Source: JAHFUA01 sp963808725 (GTDB taxonomy: Bacteria; Acidobacteriota; Terriglobia; Terriglobales; Acidobacteriaceae). Taken from it: 64,000 nucleotides of DNA. Below the pieces are notes generated by a model. That model ran no database searches and had not been told where the DNA came from. It was given only the letters and a program-made list of their open reading frames with translations. A program made the translations under genes and the position numbers. The DNA is taken from the NCBI GenBank assembly GCA_963808725.1, contig CAWEGO010000004.1:186001-250000 (forward strand), given 5' to 3'. Of this stretch, positions 1 through 9,989 are shown one piece after another (within the stretch, counting starts at the first letter, position 1; every line of letters begins with the position of its first letter).

Positions 1-845
1 TCGCACCAGAGCATGTCCACGTAAGGCGCGTAAGCCAGGCCGCGGGCGATGGCCGCATCGATGCCACCCCGGTAACGGTAGAAGCCCTCCGAGGTGCGCT
101 CGCCGCTGATGAACTCGTGGTCGCGTGGGTCGCCGTTGGAGGTGAGCAGGCGCGCGCCATTGGCGTCGGTGCGAGCCATCACCATCGTAGGAACGTCGAG
201 CACATCGGTGGCGAAGCGGGCCGCGACCAGCTTCTGGATGTTCTCCGAAGTGGTGACCAGCACCTTGCCGCCGAGGTGGCCGCACTTCTTGGCCGAGGAG
301 AGCTGGTCCTCGAAGTGCACGCACGCAGCGCCCGCCTCGATCATCTGCTTCATCAACTCGAAAGCGTTGAGCGGGCCGCCAAAGCCGGCTTCGGCGTCGG
401 CGATGAGCGGCGCGAACCAGTTGATGTGGTTCTGCCCCTCCGAATGGTGGATCTGGTCGGCGCGCATGAGCGCCTGGTTCAGCCGCCGGCAAAGATTCGG
501 GCAGCTATCGGACGGATAAAGACTCTGGTCGGGATACATCTGGCCGGCATCATTGGTGTCGGCGGCGACCTGCCAGCCGCTTACATAGATGGCTTTCAGC
601 CCGGCCTTGACCATCTGGATAGCCTGGTTGCCGGTGACCGCGCCCAGGCATGGTACATAGGATTCCGTGTGCAAGAGTTCCCAAAGGCGCTCGGCGCCCA
701 TGCGAGACAGGCTGTGCTCCACGTGCACGGTCCCGCGCAAGCGGACGACGTCGTCCGCGGTATACGGCCGTTCCACCCCCGCCCAGCGCGGGTTGGTTAC
801 CCAATCTTTCCGGATCATTTCAGCCGTCTTGGCTGGTGCTGACAT
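1..845 (-). CDS. aceA: Isocitrate lyase, N-terminal 281 residues (gene runs off the left edge)
   Basis: Cleaves isocitrate to glyoxylate and succinate, the first step of the glyoxylate shunt, in the cytoplasm. The reverse-strand reading frame from ATG at 845 is open to the window edge. It contains the isocitrate lyase signature KKCGH at about residues 186-190 (catalytic Cys188), preceded by the conserved stretches SGWQVAAD (89-96) and INWFAPLIADAEAGFGG (141-157). The start has a good ribosome site, GAGGAGAG about 6 nt before the ATG. The C-terminal third is missing only because the window ends. A sigma-54-type activator gene lies directly upstream in the same orientation, with a -24/-12-like element between them, so sigma-54-dependent induction on acetate or fatty acids is a reasonable inference. 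Identity is secure; the methylisocitrate lyase paralogue is shorter and carries a slightly different signature. Confidence 0.96.
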   Translation of the reverse strand, partial: MSAPAKTAEMIRKDWVTNPRWAGVERPYTADDVVRLRGTVHVEHSLSRMGAERLWELLHTESYVPCLGAVTGNQAIQMVKAGLKAIYVSGWQVAADTNDAGQMYPDQSLYPSDSCPNLCRRLNQALMRADQIHHSEGQNHINWFAPLIADAEAGFGGPLNAFELMKQMIEAGAACVHFEDQLSSAKKCGHLGGKVLVTTSENIQKLVAARFATDVLDVPTMVMARTDANGARLLTSNGDPRDHEFISGERTSEGFYRYRGGIDAAIARGLAYAPYVDMLWC

Positions 846-894
846 AGTGCTCTCCTCGTCAATCCTTGGGCAGGATGTTGCCCCGGCACACTAA

Positions 895-910
895 TGCACC
901 GCAATGGCCA
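895..910 (-). promoter_or_regulatory. Candidate sigma-54 (-24/-12) promoter of aceA
   Basis: On the minus strand the gap before aceA reads TGGCCATTGCGGTGCA. The invariant GG (complement of 908-909) and GC (complement of 896-897) are exactly 10 nt apart, and TGGC and TGCA match the consensus TGGCAC-N5-TTGCA at 8 of 11 defined positions. Transcription would start near 884, leaving a leader of about 40 nt with the ribosome site. The neighbouring gene at 958-2700 encodes a GAFTGA-containing sigma-54 activator, which makes the match more credible. This was found by eye and has not been scored against background. Confidence 0.55.
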
Positions 911-957
911 AAGGGATGTGCTACTCCTGATTAAACATGTGATTTGGAATGAATAAC

Positions 958-2700
<1,743 letters not shown>

Positions 2701-2764
2701 CAGTACCAGAAATGCGGGCTCGCCGCTGCCAGAGGATTGTTTGTCACGGGATGGTAGGACGGTC

Positions 2765-3133
2765 CTATCCCGCCCGTCTTACCGCGACCATGCGCCGGTT
2801 GAAGGTGGAAGCAGCTTCCTCGGCGGTATCGTAGAACTCAAAAATGGAGCCCAGCTTGGTGATCTGCAGCACGTCTTTGACGCGGCTGGTCAGGCTGGCT
2901 AGCTTGATCTCGCCGCCGACGCTGCGGGCCGAGGTGTACAAGCCCACCAGGGTACCGAGGCCGCTGCTGTCAATGTAGCTTATGTCGGCAAGATTCAGAA
3001 CGATTTGGCGGGACTCGCTTAGCAGGTCCTTGACCTGGTTCCTAAGGAGAGCAGTTTCTTCTCCCATCACGATTCTGCCGTAGCAATCAATGATGACAAC
3101 ATCGCCCAAGCTGCGCGTGCTGGTCTTAAACAT
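2765..3133 (-). CDS. STAS-domain anti-anti-sigma factor
   Basis: A 122-residue protein that is essentially one STAS domain of the SpoIIAA/RsbV type. The phosphorylatable-serine motif reads YIDSSGLGTL, with the candidate serine at residue 56. Known members bind an anti-sigma kinase when unphosphorylated and release the sigma factor. I chose the ATG at 3133 (MFKTSTRS), which follows a G-rich tract; a TTG start 12 nt upstream is possible. No HATPase kinase, phosphatase or sigma factor lies next to it, so the partner must be elsewhere. A close paralogue occurs at 29880-30236 with the same GRIV.GEE and SYIDS.GLGTLVGLYTSAR blocks. Confidence 0.88.
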   Translation of the reverse strand: MFKTSTRSLGDVVIIDCYGRIVMGEETALLRNQVKDLLSESRQIVLNLADISYIDSSGLGTLVGLYTSARSVGGEIKLASLTSRVKDVLQITKLGSIFEFYDTAEEAASTFNRRMVAVRRAG

Positions 3134-3239
3134 GGTCCCCCCCAAAGGCTGATAGGTGCCGGCGGGCGCAACCGGTCCAGTAGGAGTATCACCTGGCGAG
3201 CGGGCCTGTCAACGTGGGGGACTTCCAAGTAGTGTCTGT

Positions 3240-4292
3240 TCAGGCACTGCCGACTTCCACGCCGGGGGTCAGACCGCGGCGCCGGCCAACTGCTCGAACG
3301 TCGACGCCGCGCAGAAACACCGTCGCCTGCTCCGGCAGGACGGTATTGATGAACATCCCCGAGCCTAGCTCGAAGCCGGCAACGCGGGTCAGGCGCGGAA
3401 TGATGCTCAAATACCAGTGGTAGTACTTGACTCCGGCAACTTCAGCGGGCGCGGTGCGAATCGTGTAGTTGAAGTCGGGGTTATCGAGGCCGACATAGAG
3501 CTTGGCCAGCATGGTGCGCAGTACGCGGGCGAGGTCGGCGAGCTCGGCATCGCTCACATCGCCAAAGCTGGCCATGTGCCGCCGCGGGTAGATGTAGGTG
3601 GCGAAGGGAGTGGCCGAGGCGAAAGGCTCGATCACCACAAAATGCTCGCTGGTCAGCACCACGCGCTTATCCTCGGCCAGCTCTTCCTGCATCATGGAGC
3701 AGAACATACACTCCCCAAACGAGTCGAAGTGGCGCAGGGCCTCGTACAAGCGCTGGCGCACCTGGGAAGAGATCACCGGCGTGCCGATCATCTGCGAGTG
3801 CGGGTGCTCCAGGCTGGTGCCGGCGGACACCCCGTGGTTCTTGAAGATGGTGATGTGGGCCACCCGCGGATCGTCGCTCACCGCGCGGTAGCGCTGGAGG
3901 TAGCATTCCAGAATGGTGCGCACCTGCTCCGGCGGAAGCAGCGCGGTGGTGAGCGCGTGGTCGGGAGTCTCGACGATCACGTCGTGGATGCCGACCCCGC
4001 GAACAGTGCGCCGCAAGCGCTCGATCTTCCATTCCGGTTCGCCTTCGCGGCTCAGCGCCGCGTACTTATTGGGGACAACCCGCACCGTCCAGTGGCCGTC
4101 GGGCCGGGAAAAGCGCACGATCTCCGGCGGCGCCAGGTGCTCGTTGCCGGGACAGAACGGACAGGTCGGCACGTAATGCGGGATCTGTTGTGGGACCTCG
4201 CGCTTCACACGCATTTCTTCCGGGCGTTTGGCGCGCTCGGTGGCCATGATCACCCACTCTTTGGTGAAGCGGTTCTGGCGCAGCTCCGGCAC
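3240..4292 (-). CDS. galT: Galactose-1-phosphate uridylyltransferase
   Basis: Transfers UMP from UDP-glucose to galactose-1-phosphate (Leloir pathway) through a uridylyl-histidine intermediate; cytoplasmic. The 350-residue protein has the active-site HPHSQ at 163-167 (nucleophile His165) and a zinc-type CPFC at 44-47 with a second CMFC at 195-198. The start is inferred from family conservation: VPELRQNRFTKEWVIMATERAKRP matches the usual GalT N-terminus, giving GTG at 4292 rather than the far longer open frame upstream. No galK or galE is nearby, so it may also serve exopolysaccharide precursor supply. The related ADP-glucose phosphorylases share this fold, so substrate specificity is not certain. 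Confidence 0.9.
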   Translation of the reverse strand: MPELRQNRFTKEWVIMATERAKRPEEMRVKREVPQQIPHYVPTCPFCPGNEHLAPPEIVRFSRPDGHWTVRVVPNKYAALSREGEPEWKIERLRRTVRGVGIHDVIVETPDHALTTALLPPEQVRTILECYLQRYRAVSDDPRVAHITIFKNHGVSAGTSLEHPHSQMIGTPVISSQVRQRLYEALRHFDSFGECMFCSMMQEELAEDKRVVLTSEHFVVIEPFASATPFATYIYPRRHMASFGDVSDAELADLARVLRTMLAKLYVGLDNPDFNYTIRTAPAEVAGVKYYHWYLSIIPRLTRVAGFELGSGMFINTVLPEQATVFLRGVDVRAVGRRRGLTPGVEVGSA

Positions 4293-4441
4293 GGTGGGGC
4301 AGCATAGCAAAATCCGGGCGCAGCTGCTTAACGAATCGATGAAAAGCGGTGCGGCACGAGGTTCCCGTTTCGGCGCAGCACGAGGCCGCTCCAAAACAGG
4401 CGTTATGGGCGGGTGAGTTCCGGTAACCCCGTCCAATATCT

Positions 4442-4468
4442 TTGCGTTAGGAAAACTGCTGGTAGAAT
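4442..4468 (+). promoter_or_regulatory. Tentative sigma-70-type promoter of asd
   Basis: TTGCGT at 4442-4447 and TAGAAT at 4463-4468 are separated by 15 nt. TAGAAT matches TATAAT at 5 of 6 positions. The start would fall near 4475, only a few nucleotides before the asd ATG, so the leader would be minimal. Spacing is slightly short and the match is unscored. Confidence 0.3.
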
Positions 4469-4479
4469 CGGAAGAATTT

Positions 4480-5532
4480 ATGGCGAACAAAATCCCTGTA
4501 GGAATCCTCGGCGCCACCGGCCTGGTGGGACAACGGTTCATCCAGTTGCTGGAAGACCATCCCTGGTTTGAGGTAGCGTGGGTGGCGGCGTCGGAGCGCT
4601 CGGCCGGGCAGACGTATGGTGATGCGGCGCGCTGGAAGCTGCGCACGCCGATCCCTGCGCACGTGGCGAAGATGAAGGTGTCGGAGGCCGAGCCCGCGGA
4701 CGCGCCCAAGGTCGTCTTCGCTTCGCTCGATGCGGGCATCGCCCAGGAAATGGAGCCGCGCTTCGCCGAGGCGGGCTGCGCCGTGATCTCCAATTCCAGC
4801 GCCTTTCGCATGCACAAAGACGTGCCGCTGGTGATTCCCGAAGTCAACCCCGAGCACCTGAAGCTGGTGGAATGCCAGGCGTGGCGGCGGAAGTCCGGCG
4901 GCTTCATCGTCACCAACTCCAACTGCTCGGTGATGGGACTGGTGCTGGCGCTGGCGCCACTACACCAGCAGTTCGGTCTCGAACAGGTGTTCGCCGTCAC
5001 CATGCAGGCGGTCAGCGGCGCCGGCTATCCGGGCGTGGCCTCGCTCGACATCCTCGGCAACGTAATTCCTTACATCGCCAAAGAAGAAGAAAAGATGGAG
5101 GCGGAAGCGCCCAAGATGCTGGGACGGCTGAACGGATCGGCCATCGAACCTGCGCCCTTCCGCATGAGCGTGCAGTGTAACCGCGTGGCGGTGGAGGATG
5201 GGCACACGGAGTCGGTTTCGGTGAAGCTCAGTAAGGCGGCGAAGGCGGAGGCGTTGATCGAAGCGTGGCGTGGATTCTCGGGCAAGCCGCAGGAACTGAA
5301 GCTGCCGGACGCGCCCGAGCAGCCCATCATGTACGACACCGCGCCAGACCGTCCGCAGCCGCGGCTCGACGTGGAGCGTGGCGGCGGCATGTCGGTGAGC
5401 GTGGGCCGGCTGCGTCCGTGCAACCTGCTGGACTGGAAGTTTACCGTGCTCTCGCACAACACCATCCGCGGGGCCGCGGGCGCGGCGCTGCTGAATGCCG
5501 AACTGCTGAAGGCGCAGGGATACCTGGGTTGA
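4480..5532 (+). CDS. asd: Aspartate-semialdehyde dehydrogenase
   Basis: Reduces aspartyl-4-phosphate to aspartate semialdehyde with NADPH, the branch-point intermediate for lysine/DAP, threonine and methionine. The 350-residue protein starts with the nucleotide-binding GATGLVGQ (11-18) and has the catalytic cysteine in TNSNCSVMG (Cys149). The conserved AVSGAGYPG segment follows, and the histidine/arginine block near 320-345 is present. Overall length and the SNCS motif are those of the archaeal/fungal-type Asd subgroup rather than the E. coli type. It is divergent from galT and 16 nt ahead of lysC, so the two probably form one transcript feeding dapB, dapA and dapD further along the same strand. 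Confidence 0.95.
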   Translation: MANKIPVGILGATGLVGQRFIQLLEDHPWFEVAWVAASERSAGQTYGDAARWKLRTPIPAHVAKMKVSEAEPADAPKVVFASLDAGIAQEMEPRFAEAGCAVISNSSAFRMHKDVPLVIPEVNPEHLKLVECQAWRRKSGGFIVTNSNCSVMGLVLALAPLHQQFGLEQVFAVTMQAVSGAGYPGVASLDILGNVIPYIAKEEEKMEAEAPKMLGRLNGSAIEPAPFRMSVQCNRVAVEDGHTESVSVKLSKAAKAEALIEAWRGFSGKPQELKLPDAPEQPIMYDTAPDRPQPRLDVERGGGMSVSVGRLRPCNLLDWKFTVLSHNTIRGAAGAALLNAELLKAQGYLG

Positions 5533-5548
5533 CCAGCGAGCCTCTCGC

Positions 5549-6922
5549 ATGATCGTAATGAAATTCGGCGGCACGTCGGTGGAGGACGCCGCCGCCATCG
5601 ACCGCGCGGCGTGCATCGTGCGCGAGCGCGTGCCGGAAAAGCCGGTGGTGGTGGTGAGCGCGCTGGCCAAAGTCACCGACCAGCTTCTGGCGATGGCGCG
5701 CGCCGCCGGCGCCGGAGACCGCGAGAAGGCGATCGAACTCTCTCGCGCTCTGCGCGAGCGGCATTACACGGTGGCCGGCGAGCTGCTGGGGACCGGCGTC
5801 TTCACCCAGTTCCATTCCGAGCTGGAAGCGGACTTCGACAGCCTGGACGAGTTGCTGCGCGGGCTCGCGGCTGTGCGCGAGCTGACGCCGCGAACCTCCG
5901 ACAACGTGGCTTCGTTCGGCGAACGCATTTCGAGCAAGATCGTTACGGCGGCTTTCGCAGCGCGCGACATCCCGGCGCGGCTGGTGGATTCGCGCGAGTG
6001 CATTCTCACCGACAGCAATCACACGCACGCGATTCCTATCTTCGACGAGACCAATGACCGCACGGTGGCGCGGCTGAAGCCACTGGTGGATGCGAAAAGA
6101 GTGCCCGTGATGGGCGGCTTCATCGCCGCCGACGCCCACGGTTCGACTACCACGCTCGGCCGCGGCGGCTCCGACTTCACCGCCGCCATCGTAGGCGCAG
6201 CACTGGGCGCCGAGCGCATTGAGATCTGGACCGACGTGGACGGCATGATGACCACCGACCCGAATCTCTGCGCCGGCGCCCGCCGGATCAAGGTCATCAG
6301 CTTCGACGAAGCGGCGGAGCTGGCCTACTTCGGGGCCAAGGTGCTGCACCCGGCAACGCTGGTGCCGGCCATCGACAAGAACATCCCCGTGCAGGTGCTG
6401 AATTCGCGCAATCCCAAGAATGAGGGCACGCGCATCACGGCTCGCGCTCCGAGCTGCACTAACACGTTCAAAGCCATCGCCGCCAAGAAACGCATCACCG
6501 TGGTGGACGTGGTTTCGGCGCGCATGCTGATGGCGCACGGCTTTCTGAAATCCATCTTCGATGTTTTTGACCGGCACCGCTGTCCGGTGGACGTGGTCTC
6601 GACCTCCGAGGTCAGCGTCTCGCTGACCGTGGACTCCAACGAGGCCATCCCGGCCATCGCCGCCGATCTCGATAAATTGGCCGCTGTGAAATACGAAGGC
6701 CGGAAGGCGATCGTGTGCCTGGTCGGAGAGAATATCCGCGGTACGCCGGGCATCGCCGCCAAGGTGTTCAGCGCGATTTCCGATATCAACGTGCGCATGA
6801 TCTCGCAGGGGGCTTCGGAGATCAACATCACCTTCGTCGTGGAAGAAGACGACGTGCCGGAGGCGGTGCGCCGGCTGCACGAAACATTCTTCAGCGAACT
6901 GGACCCCAACGTGTTTGCGTAG
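5549..6922 (+). CDS. lysC: Aspartate kinase with two ACT domains
   Basis: Phosphorylates aspartate, the first committed step of the aspartate-family pathway. The 457-residue protein opens with the kinase signature KFGGTS (residues 5-10), contains the conserved TLGRGGSDFTA nucleotide-binding segment near 197-207 and the aspartate-binding IWTDVDG stretch near 227, and ends in tandem ACT regulatory domains from about 320. In the family these bind lysine or threonine for feedback inhibition. The ATG at 5549 is used; a second in-frame ATG three codons later (directly before KFGG) is also possible. There is no fused homoserine dehydrogenase. It is translationally close to asd. Confidence 0.96.
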   Translation: MIVMKFGGTSVEDAAAIDRAACIVRERVPEKPVVVVSALAKVTDQLLAMARAAGAGDREKAIELSRALRERHYTVAGELLGTGVFTQFHSELEADFDSLDELLRGLAAVRELTPRTSDNVASFGERISSKIVTAAFAARDIPARLVDSRECILTDSNHTHAIPIFDETNDRTVARLKPLVDAKRVPVMGGFIAADAHGSTTTLGRGGSDFTAAIVGAALGAERIEIWTDVDGMMTTDPNLCAGARRIKVISFDEAAELAYFGAKVLHPATLVPAIDKNIPVQVLNSRNPKNEGTRITARAPSCTNTFKAIAAKKRITVVDVVSARMLMAHGFLKSIFDVFDRHRCPVDVVSTSEVSVSLTVDSNEAIPAIAADLDKLAAVKYEGRKAIVCLVGENIRGTPGIAAKVFSAISDINVRMISQGASEINITFVVEEDDVPEAVRRLHETFFSELDPNVFA

Positions 6923-6926
6923 AGCG

Positions 6927-6962
6927 GCGGCGGGACGCCGCGACAGCCGGCAAGATGCCGGC
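6927..6962. repeat. Pair of short GC palindromes between lysC and dapB
   Basis: GCGGCG-GGA-CGCCGC (6927-6941) is followed by GCCGGC-AAGAT-GCCGGC (6946-6962). Both can form tight hairpins in DNA or RNA. There is no T-tract after them, so they are not a classical intrinsic terminator. They look like dispersed palindromic spacers, perhaps tuning lysC-dapB readthrough. Confidence 0.5.
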
Positions 6963-7014
6963 GCTACACCTCCGAATCGCGCGAGGGGCGGTCCCTGAGT
7001 TACATTATTGCGCC

Positions 7015-7695
7015 ATGAACCTGCTTTTTCTCGGCAAAGGCAAGACCGGGTCGCTGGTGGCGAAGGTCGCGCGCGAGCGCGGACACCAGGTGCGTGCCCT
7101 CGCAAGCATCGACAATCCGGGAGGGGCTGCGCTGGGACGGGAAAATCTCCAGGGCGTGGATGTGGTGATCGATTTCACCACACCCAAGGCCGTGCTGGGG
7201 AACATCGCGGCCTGCGCGCACGCCGGAGCCAATATGATCGTGGGCACTACCGGCTGGTATGGCGAATTGCCCCGCATCCGCGAGTTGGTGGAGAAGAGCG
7301 GGATCGGCTTTCTCTACGCCTCCAATTTTTCCGTGGGCGTCAACGTCTTCTTTGACGTGGCGCAGGCCGCCGCCGCGGCGCTGCAACAGGGATACTCGGG
7401 CGCAATCGAGGAGCGCCACCATGCGCAGAAAAAAGACAAGCCCTCGGGGACGGCCGCGGTGCTGCAAAAAATTCTGAAAGAGAAGAGCGGTGTGGAGTTG
7501 GAGATCACCTCGGTCCGCGAAGGCGACATTGTAGGCACGCACATCATCACCCTGCGCTCCGCGGGCGACACCATTACCCTGGCGCACGAATCCCACTCCC
7601 GCCGCAGCTTTGCCGAGGGTGCAGTACGCGCCGCCGAATGGCTGGCCGGCAAGAAAGGCTTTTTCGACTTCAAGGATGTGTGGCGCGGGATGTAG
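7015..7695 (+). CDS. dapB: 4-hydroxy-tetrahydrodipicolinate reductase
   Basis: Reduces hydroxy-tetrahydrodipicolinate with NAD(P)H in DAP/lysine biosynthesis. The 226-residue product has the DapB signature HHAQKKDKPSGTA at about 135-147, with the catalytic HH and the lysine/PSGT dipicolinate-binding residues. The N-terminal Rossmann motif is atypical (FLGKGKTG instead of GxxGRMG) and the protein is about 40 residues shorter than the E. coli enzyme, indicating a compact variant. The start at ATG 7015 was chosen over an open upstream extension because it begins exactly at the Rossmann beta strand. It lies 92 nt after lysC. Confidence 0.93.
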   Translation: MNLLFLGKGKTGSLVAKVARERGHQVRALASIDNPGGAALGRENLQGVDVVIDFTTPKAVLGNIAACAHAGANMIVGTTGWYGELPRIRELVEKSGIGFLYASNFSVGVNVFFDVAQAAAAALQQGYSGAIEERHHAQKKDKPSGTAAVLQKILKEKSGVELEITSVREGDIVGTHIITLRSAGDTITLAHESHSRRSFAEGAVRAAEWLAGKKGFFDFKDVWRGM

Positions 7696-7858
7696 AGATC
7701 ATCAAGTCAACCTTACGCGTTAATACCCGCTCGACAACCAAGGCAACTCCATCGGCATCTAGTGATGTTGTGTCTGCATGCTTGTCAGACCTGTTGTATG
7801 CCTCAATTCCGACGTAACCGCCAAGCCACCCAACCGTAGCCCCATATTGGAGGAAAAC

Positions 7859-8065
7859 ATGGCGCAAGAGTCTGGTCACAAGCAAAATTTGAAATTCCGC
7901 TGTGCTGAGATCATGCAAGGTTGCCCGTGGGAAACCACCGGCAGCAGCGAGGATGAATTGATGCCGAAAATTGAACAGCACGGGCGGGAGAAGCACAACA
8001 TAAAGTCCTTCGACAGCGAGACCCGGAACAAGGTGCGGCAGTCGATTCGTCAGCAAGCCGCATAA
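7859..8065 (+). CDS. DUF1059-type small protein
   Basis: A 68-residue protein with the pattern FRCAEI-x3-CPWETTG-x-SEDEL...HGREKHNIKSF, which resembles the DUF1059 family of small cysteine-containing proteins of unknown function. The start at ATG 7859 is supported by an excellent ribosome site (GGAGG 5 nt upstream). No metal- or cofactor-binding role can be read beyond the two cysteines. It follows dapB by about 160 nt on the same strand. Confidence 0.75.
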   Translation: MAQESGHKQNLKFRCAEIMQGCPWETTGSSEDELMPKIEQHGREKHNIKSFDSETRNKVRQSIRQQAA

Positions 8066-8116
8066 CCACTGCTGTCGGAGACGGTCTTGCTGATTGTGGT
8101 GCTAGGCGGAAGACCG

Positions 8117-8806
8117 ATGGCCAGGTCGATCACGGCGGCGGTGGTGTTTGCTCTGCTCATGGCCAGCCATGCGGCCGTGGCACAAAACTCAACCCTGCCC
8201 GTAGCTGGAAAGGGAGTGGCCGTTGCCACTATCACATTTACAAGAAGCTTGTGGAGTGCATCTCCTCCATATTATTCGATAGCCGTCAGTTCCACAGGAA
8301 ACACGCGATATCGGTCAACACCCAACTCCGATCAGCGAACCGGCGAGCCTTATATGGTGGAATTTCTGGCCTCCGATTCCACGCGGTCGAAGATTTTCCA
8401 GCTCGCGCAGCAGTTGAAGTTTTTCCAGGGAAGATTCAAGATCGGCAATTCCGCGAAGGCCAGCGTGGCTACGAATTCGCTTACTTTTACCGACGGCACG
8501 ACCGAGAACCAGATTACCTACACCTCTTCGAGCGAGCCTCTCATCAAGCAGCTTACGATGTTGTTTGAGAATATTTCCGCCACCTTGGAGCTTGGACGTA
8601 GACTGGAGCACCTCCGCCACGGCAATCCCAGCGGATTGGCCGCGGAATTGAGACGGATGGAGCGAATGTCCAAGCAAGGGCGACTGGTGGAGTTCCGGGC
8701 GATCGCTCCGGTGGTGCAGCAGATAGCCTCCGATGAGACGCTCCCCGAAATCTCGCGCCGCTACGCTCGAGCCATCCTGAAAGACAGCGGCTCCCAGCCG
8801 AATTGA
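8117..8806 (+). CDS. Secreted protein of unknown function
   Basis: A 229-residue protein that I do not assign to a family. It begins with a clear Sec signal peptide (MARSITAAVVFALLMASHAAVAQ) with a likely AVA-Q cleavage, so it should reach the periplasm. The mature part has a beta-rich first half and a helical C-terminal half rich in Arg/Glu/Leu. ATG 8117 was preferred to a TTG 30 nt earlier because it starts directly at the signal peptide. Its stop overlaps the beginning of the damaged racemase frame. Confidence 0.7.
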   Translation: MARSITAAVVFALLMASHAAVAQNSTLPVAGKGVAVATITFTRSLWSASPPYYSIAVSSTGNTRYRSTPNSDQRTGEPYMVEFLASDSTRSKIFQLAQQLKFFQGRFKIGNSAKASVATNSLTFTDGTTENQITYTSSSEPLIKQLTMLFENISATLELGRRLEHLRHGNPSGLAAELRRMERMSKQGRLVEFRAIAPVVQQIASDETLPEISRRYARAILKDSGSQPN

Positions 8807-9904
8807 AACCCCTAATTCAAGGCCTCTCGAACAAGATCACCGCCATTGACCTGCACGCCTGCGGCGAACCCGGGCGGGTGATCACCGGCGGCGTGCCCGA
8901 CGTGCCTGGCCGCACCATGTTCGAGAAGAAAGTCTGGTTCGAGCAGAACGCCGACGGCCTGCGCAAGCGCATGCTGCGCGAGCCCCGCGGGTATCCGGCG
9001 GCGAACTGCAATCTGCTGCTGCCGCCTACCGATCCCCGCGCCCACGCCGGCTTCATCATCATGGAGCAGATGGAATACCCGCCGATGTCCGGGCACCAAC
9101 ACCATCTGCGTTGTGACGGCTCTCATCGAGACTGGCATGGTCCCATCCACCGAGCCGAAAACCGAGTCCTGATGCTGGAGACTCCCGCCGGGCTGGTCGA
9201 GGTGGAAGCGGAGGTGCGCGGCGGCAAGGTCACGCGCGTGACCTTCGAAAACGTCCCGGCATTCGCCACTCATCTGGATGCGAAGATCGAGGTGCCGCAA
9301 CTGGGACGGTGACCGTGGACGTGGCTTACGGCGGGATGTTTTACGTGATCGCTGAAGCCGCGCCGTTGGGACTGCGCCTCACTCCCGACGAGGGCCGCGA
9401 CATCGTGCGGGTGGGCGAGATGATCAAGGCCGCCGCGCGCGAGCAGTTGCCGGTCGAGCACCCGGAGAATCCGGGTATTCGCGGCGTCACCATCGCCGAG
9501 CTGTCCGGCGCCGCCAACGAATCCCGCCGCCGCGGCCAAGAACGCGGTGGTGGTCTCGACCGGCAAGCTGGACTGGAGCCGACCCTGCCACCTGGACCGG
9601 CGCCATCGACCGCTCCCCCTGCGGCACCGGCACCTGCGCTCGCATGGCCGTGCTGCATGCCAAGGGCCAGCTGCGTCTGGATGAGGACTTCGCCCACGAA
9701 GGCATCCTGGGCACCATCTTCACCGGATGCCTGGTGCGTGGAGACCTCAGGTCGGACGACATCGCGCCGTGGTTCCTACCTCAGCGGCGCCGCCTGGATC
9801 ACCGGGTTCGCCGAGCTACGTGCTGGATCCCGAACGATCCCTTTCCCGAAGGCTTCACGGTGGGCGATATCTGGGGCGCTGGCGCCGACGAACCCCGGAA
9901 GTAA
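8803..9904 (+). pseudogene. Proline racemase / hydroxyproline epimerase family gene, broken by about ten single-base indels
   Basis: Joining the three forward frames rebuilds one proline-racemase-family protein: DLHACGEPGRVITGGVP at the start, MEYPPMSG-T-NTICVV around 9080-9110, VDVAYGGMFYVIAEA at about 9310-9356, DRSPCGTGTCARMAVL around 9608-9655 and FPEGFTVGDIWG near the end. The catalytic pair appears to be Ser (MSG) and Cys (SPCGTGT), the arrangement seen in many 4-hydroxyproline epimerases. Frame changes fall near 9092 (+1), 9166 (-1), 9304 (-1, in a G run), 9510 (+1), 9586 (+1) and several between 9735 and 9836. Conserved motifs are otherwise intact, so this is either a recently killed gene or a patch of low-quality sequence. 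The flanking genes are unbroken. Confidence 0.85.
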
Positions 9905-9989
9905 ACAGCCGGCGCTTTCATTTCGACACGTCCCAACACCTCGGTAACTTGTAGAAACCGCGGCAAGCGAAATAATCGACCTTGACCCG

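Noticed and set aside
3240..5003. 587-codon frame covering galT and the asd region
   Set aside because: Only residues downstream of the GTG at 4292 match GalT; the upstream part is antisense to asd.
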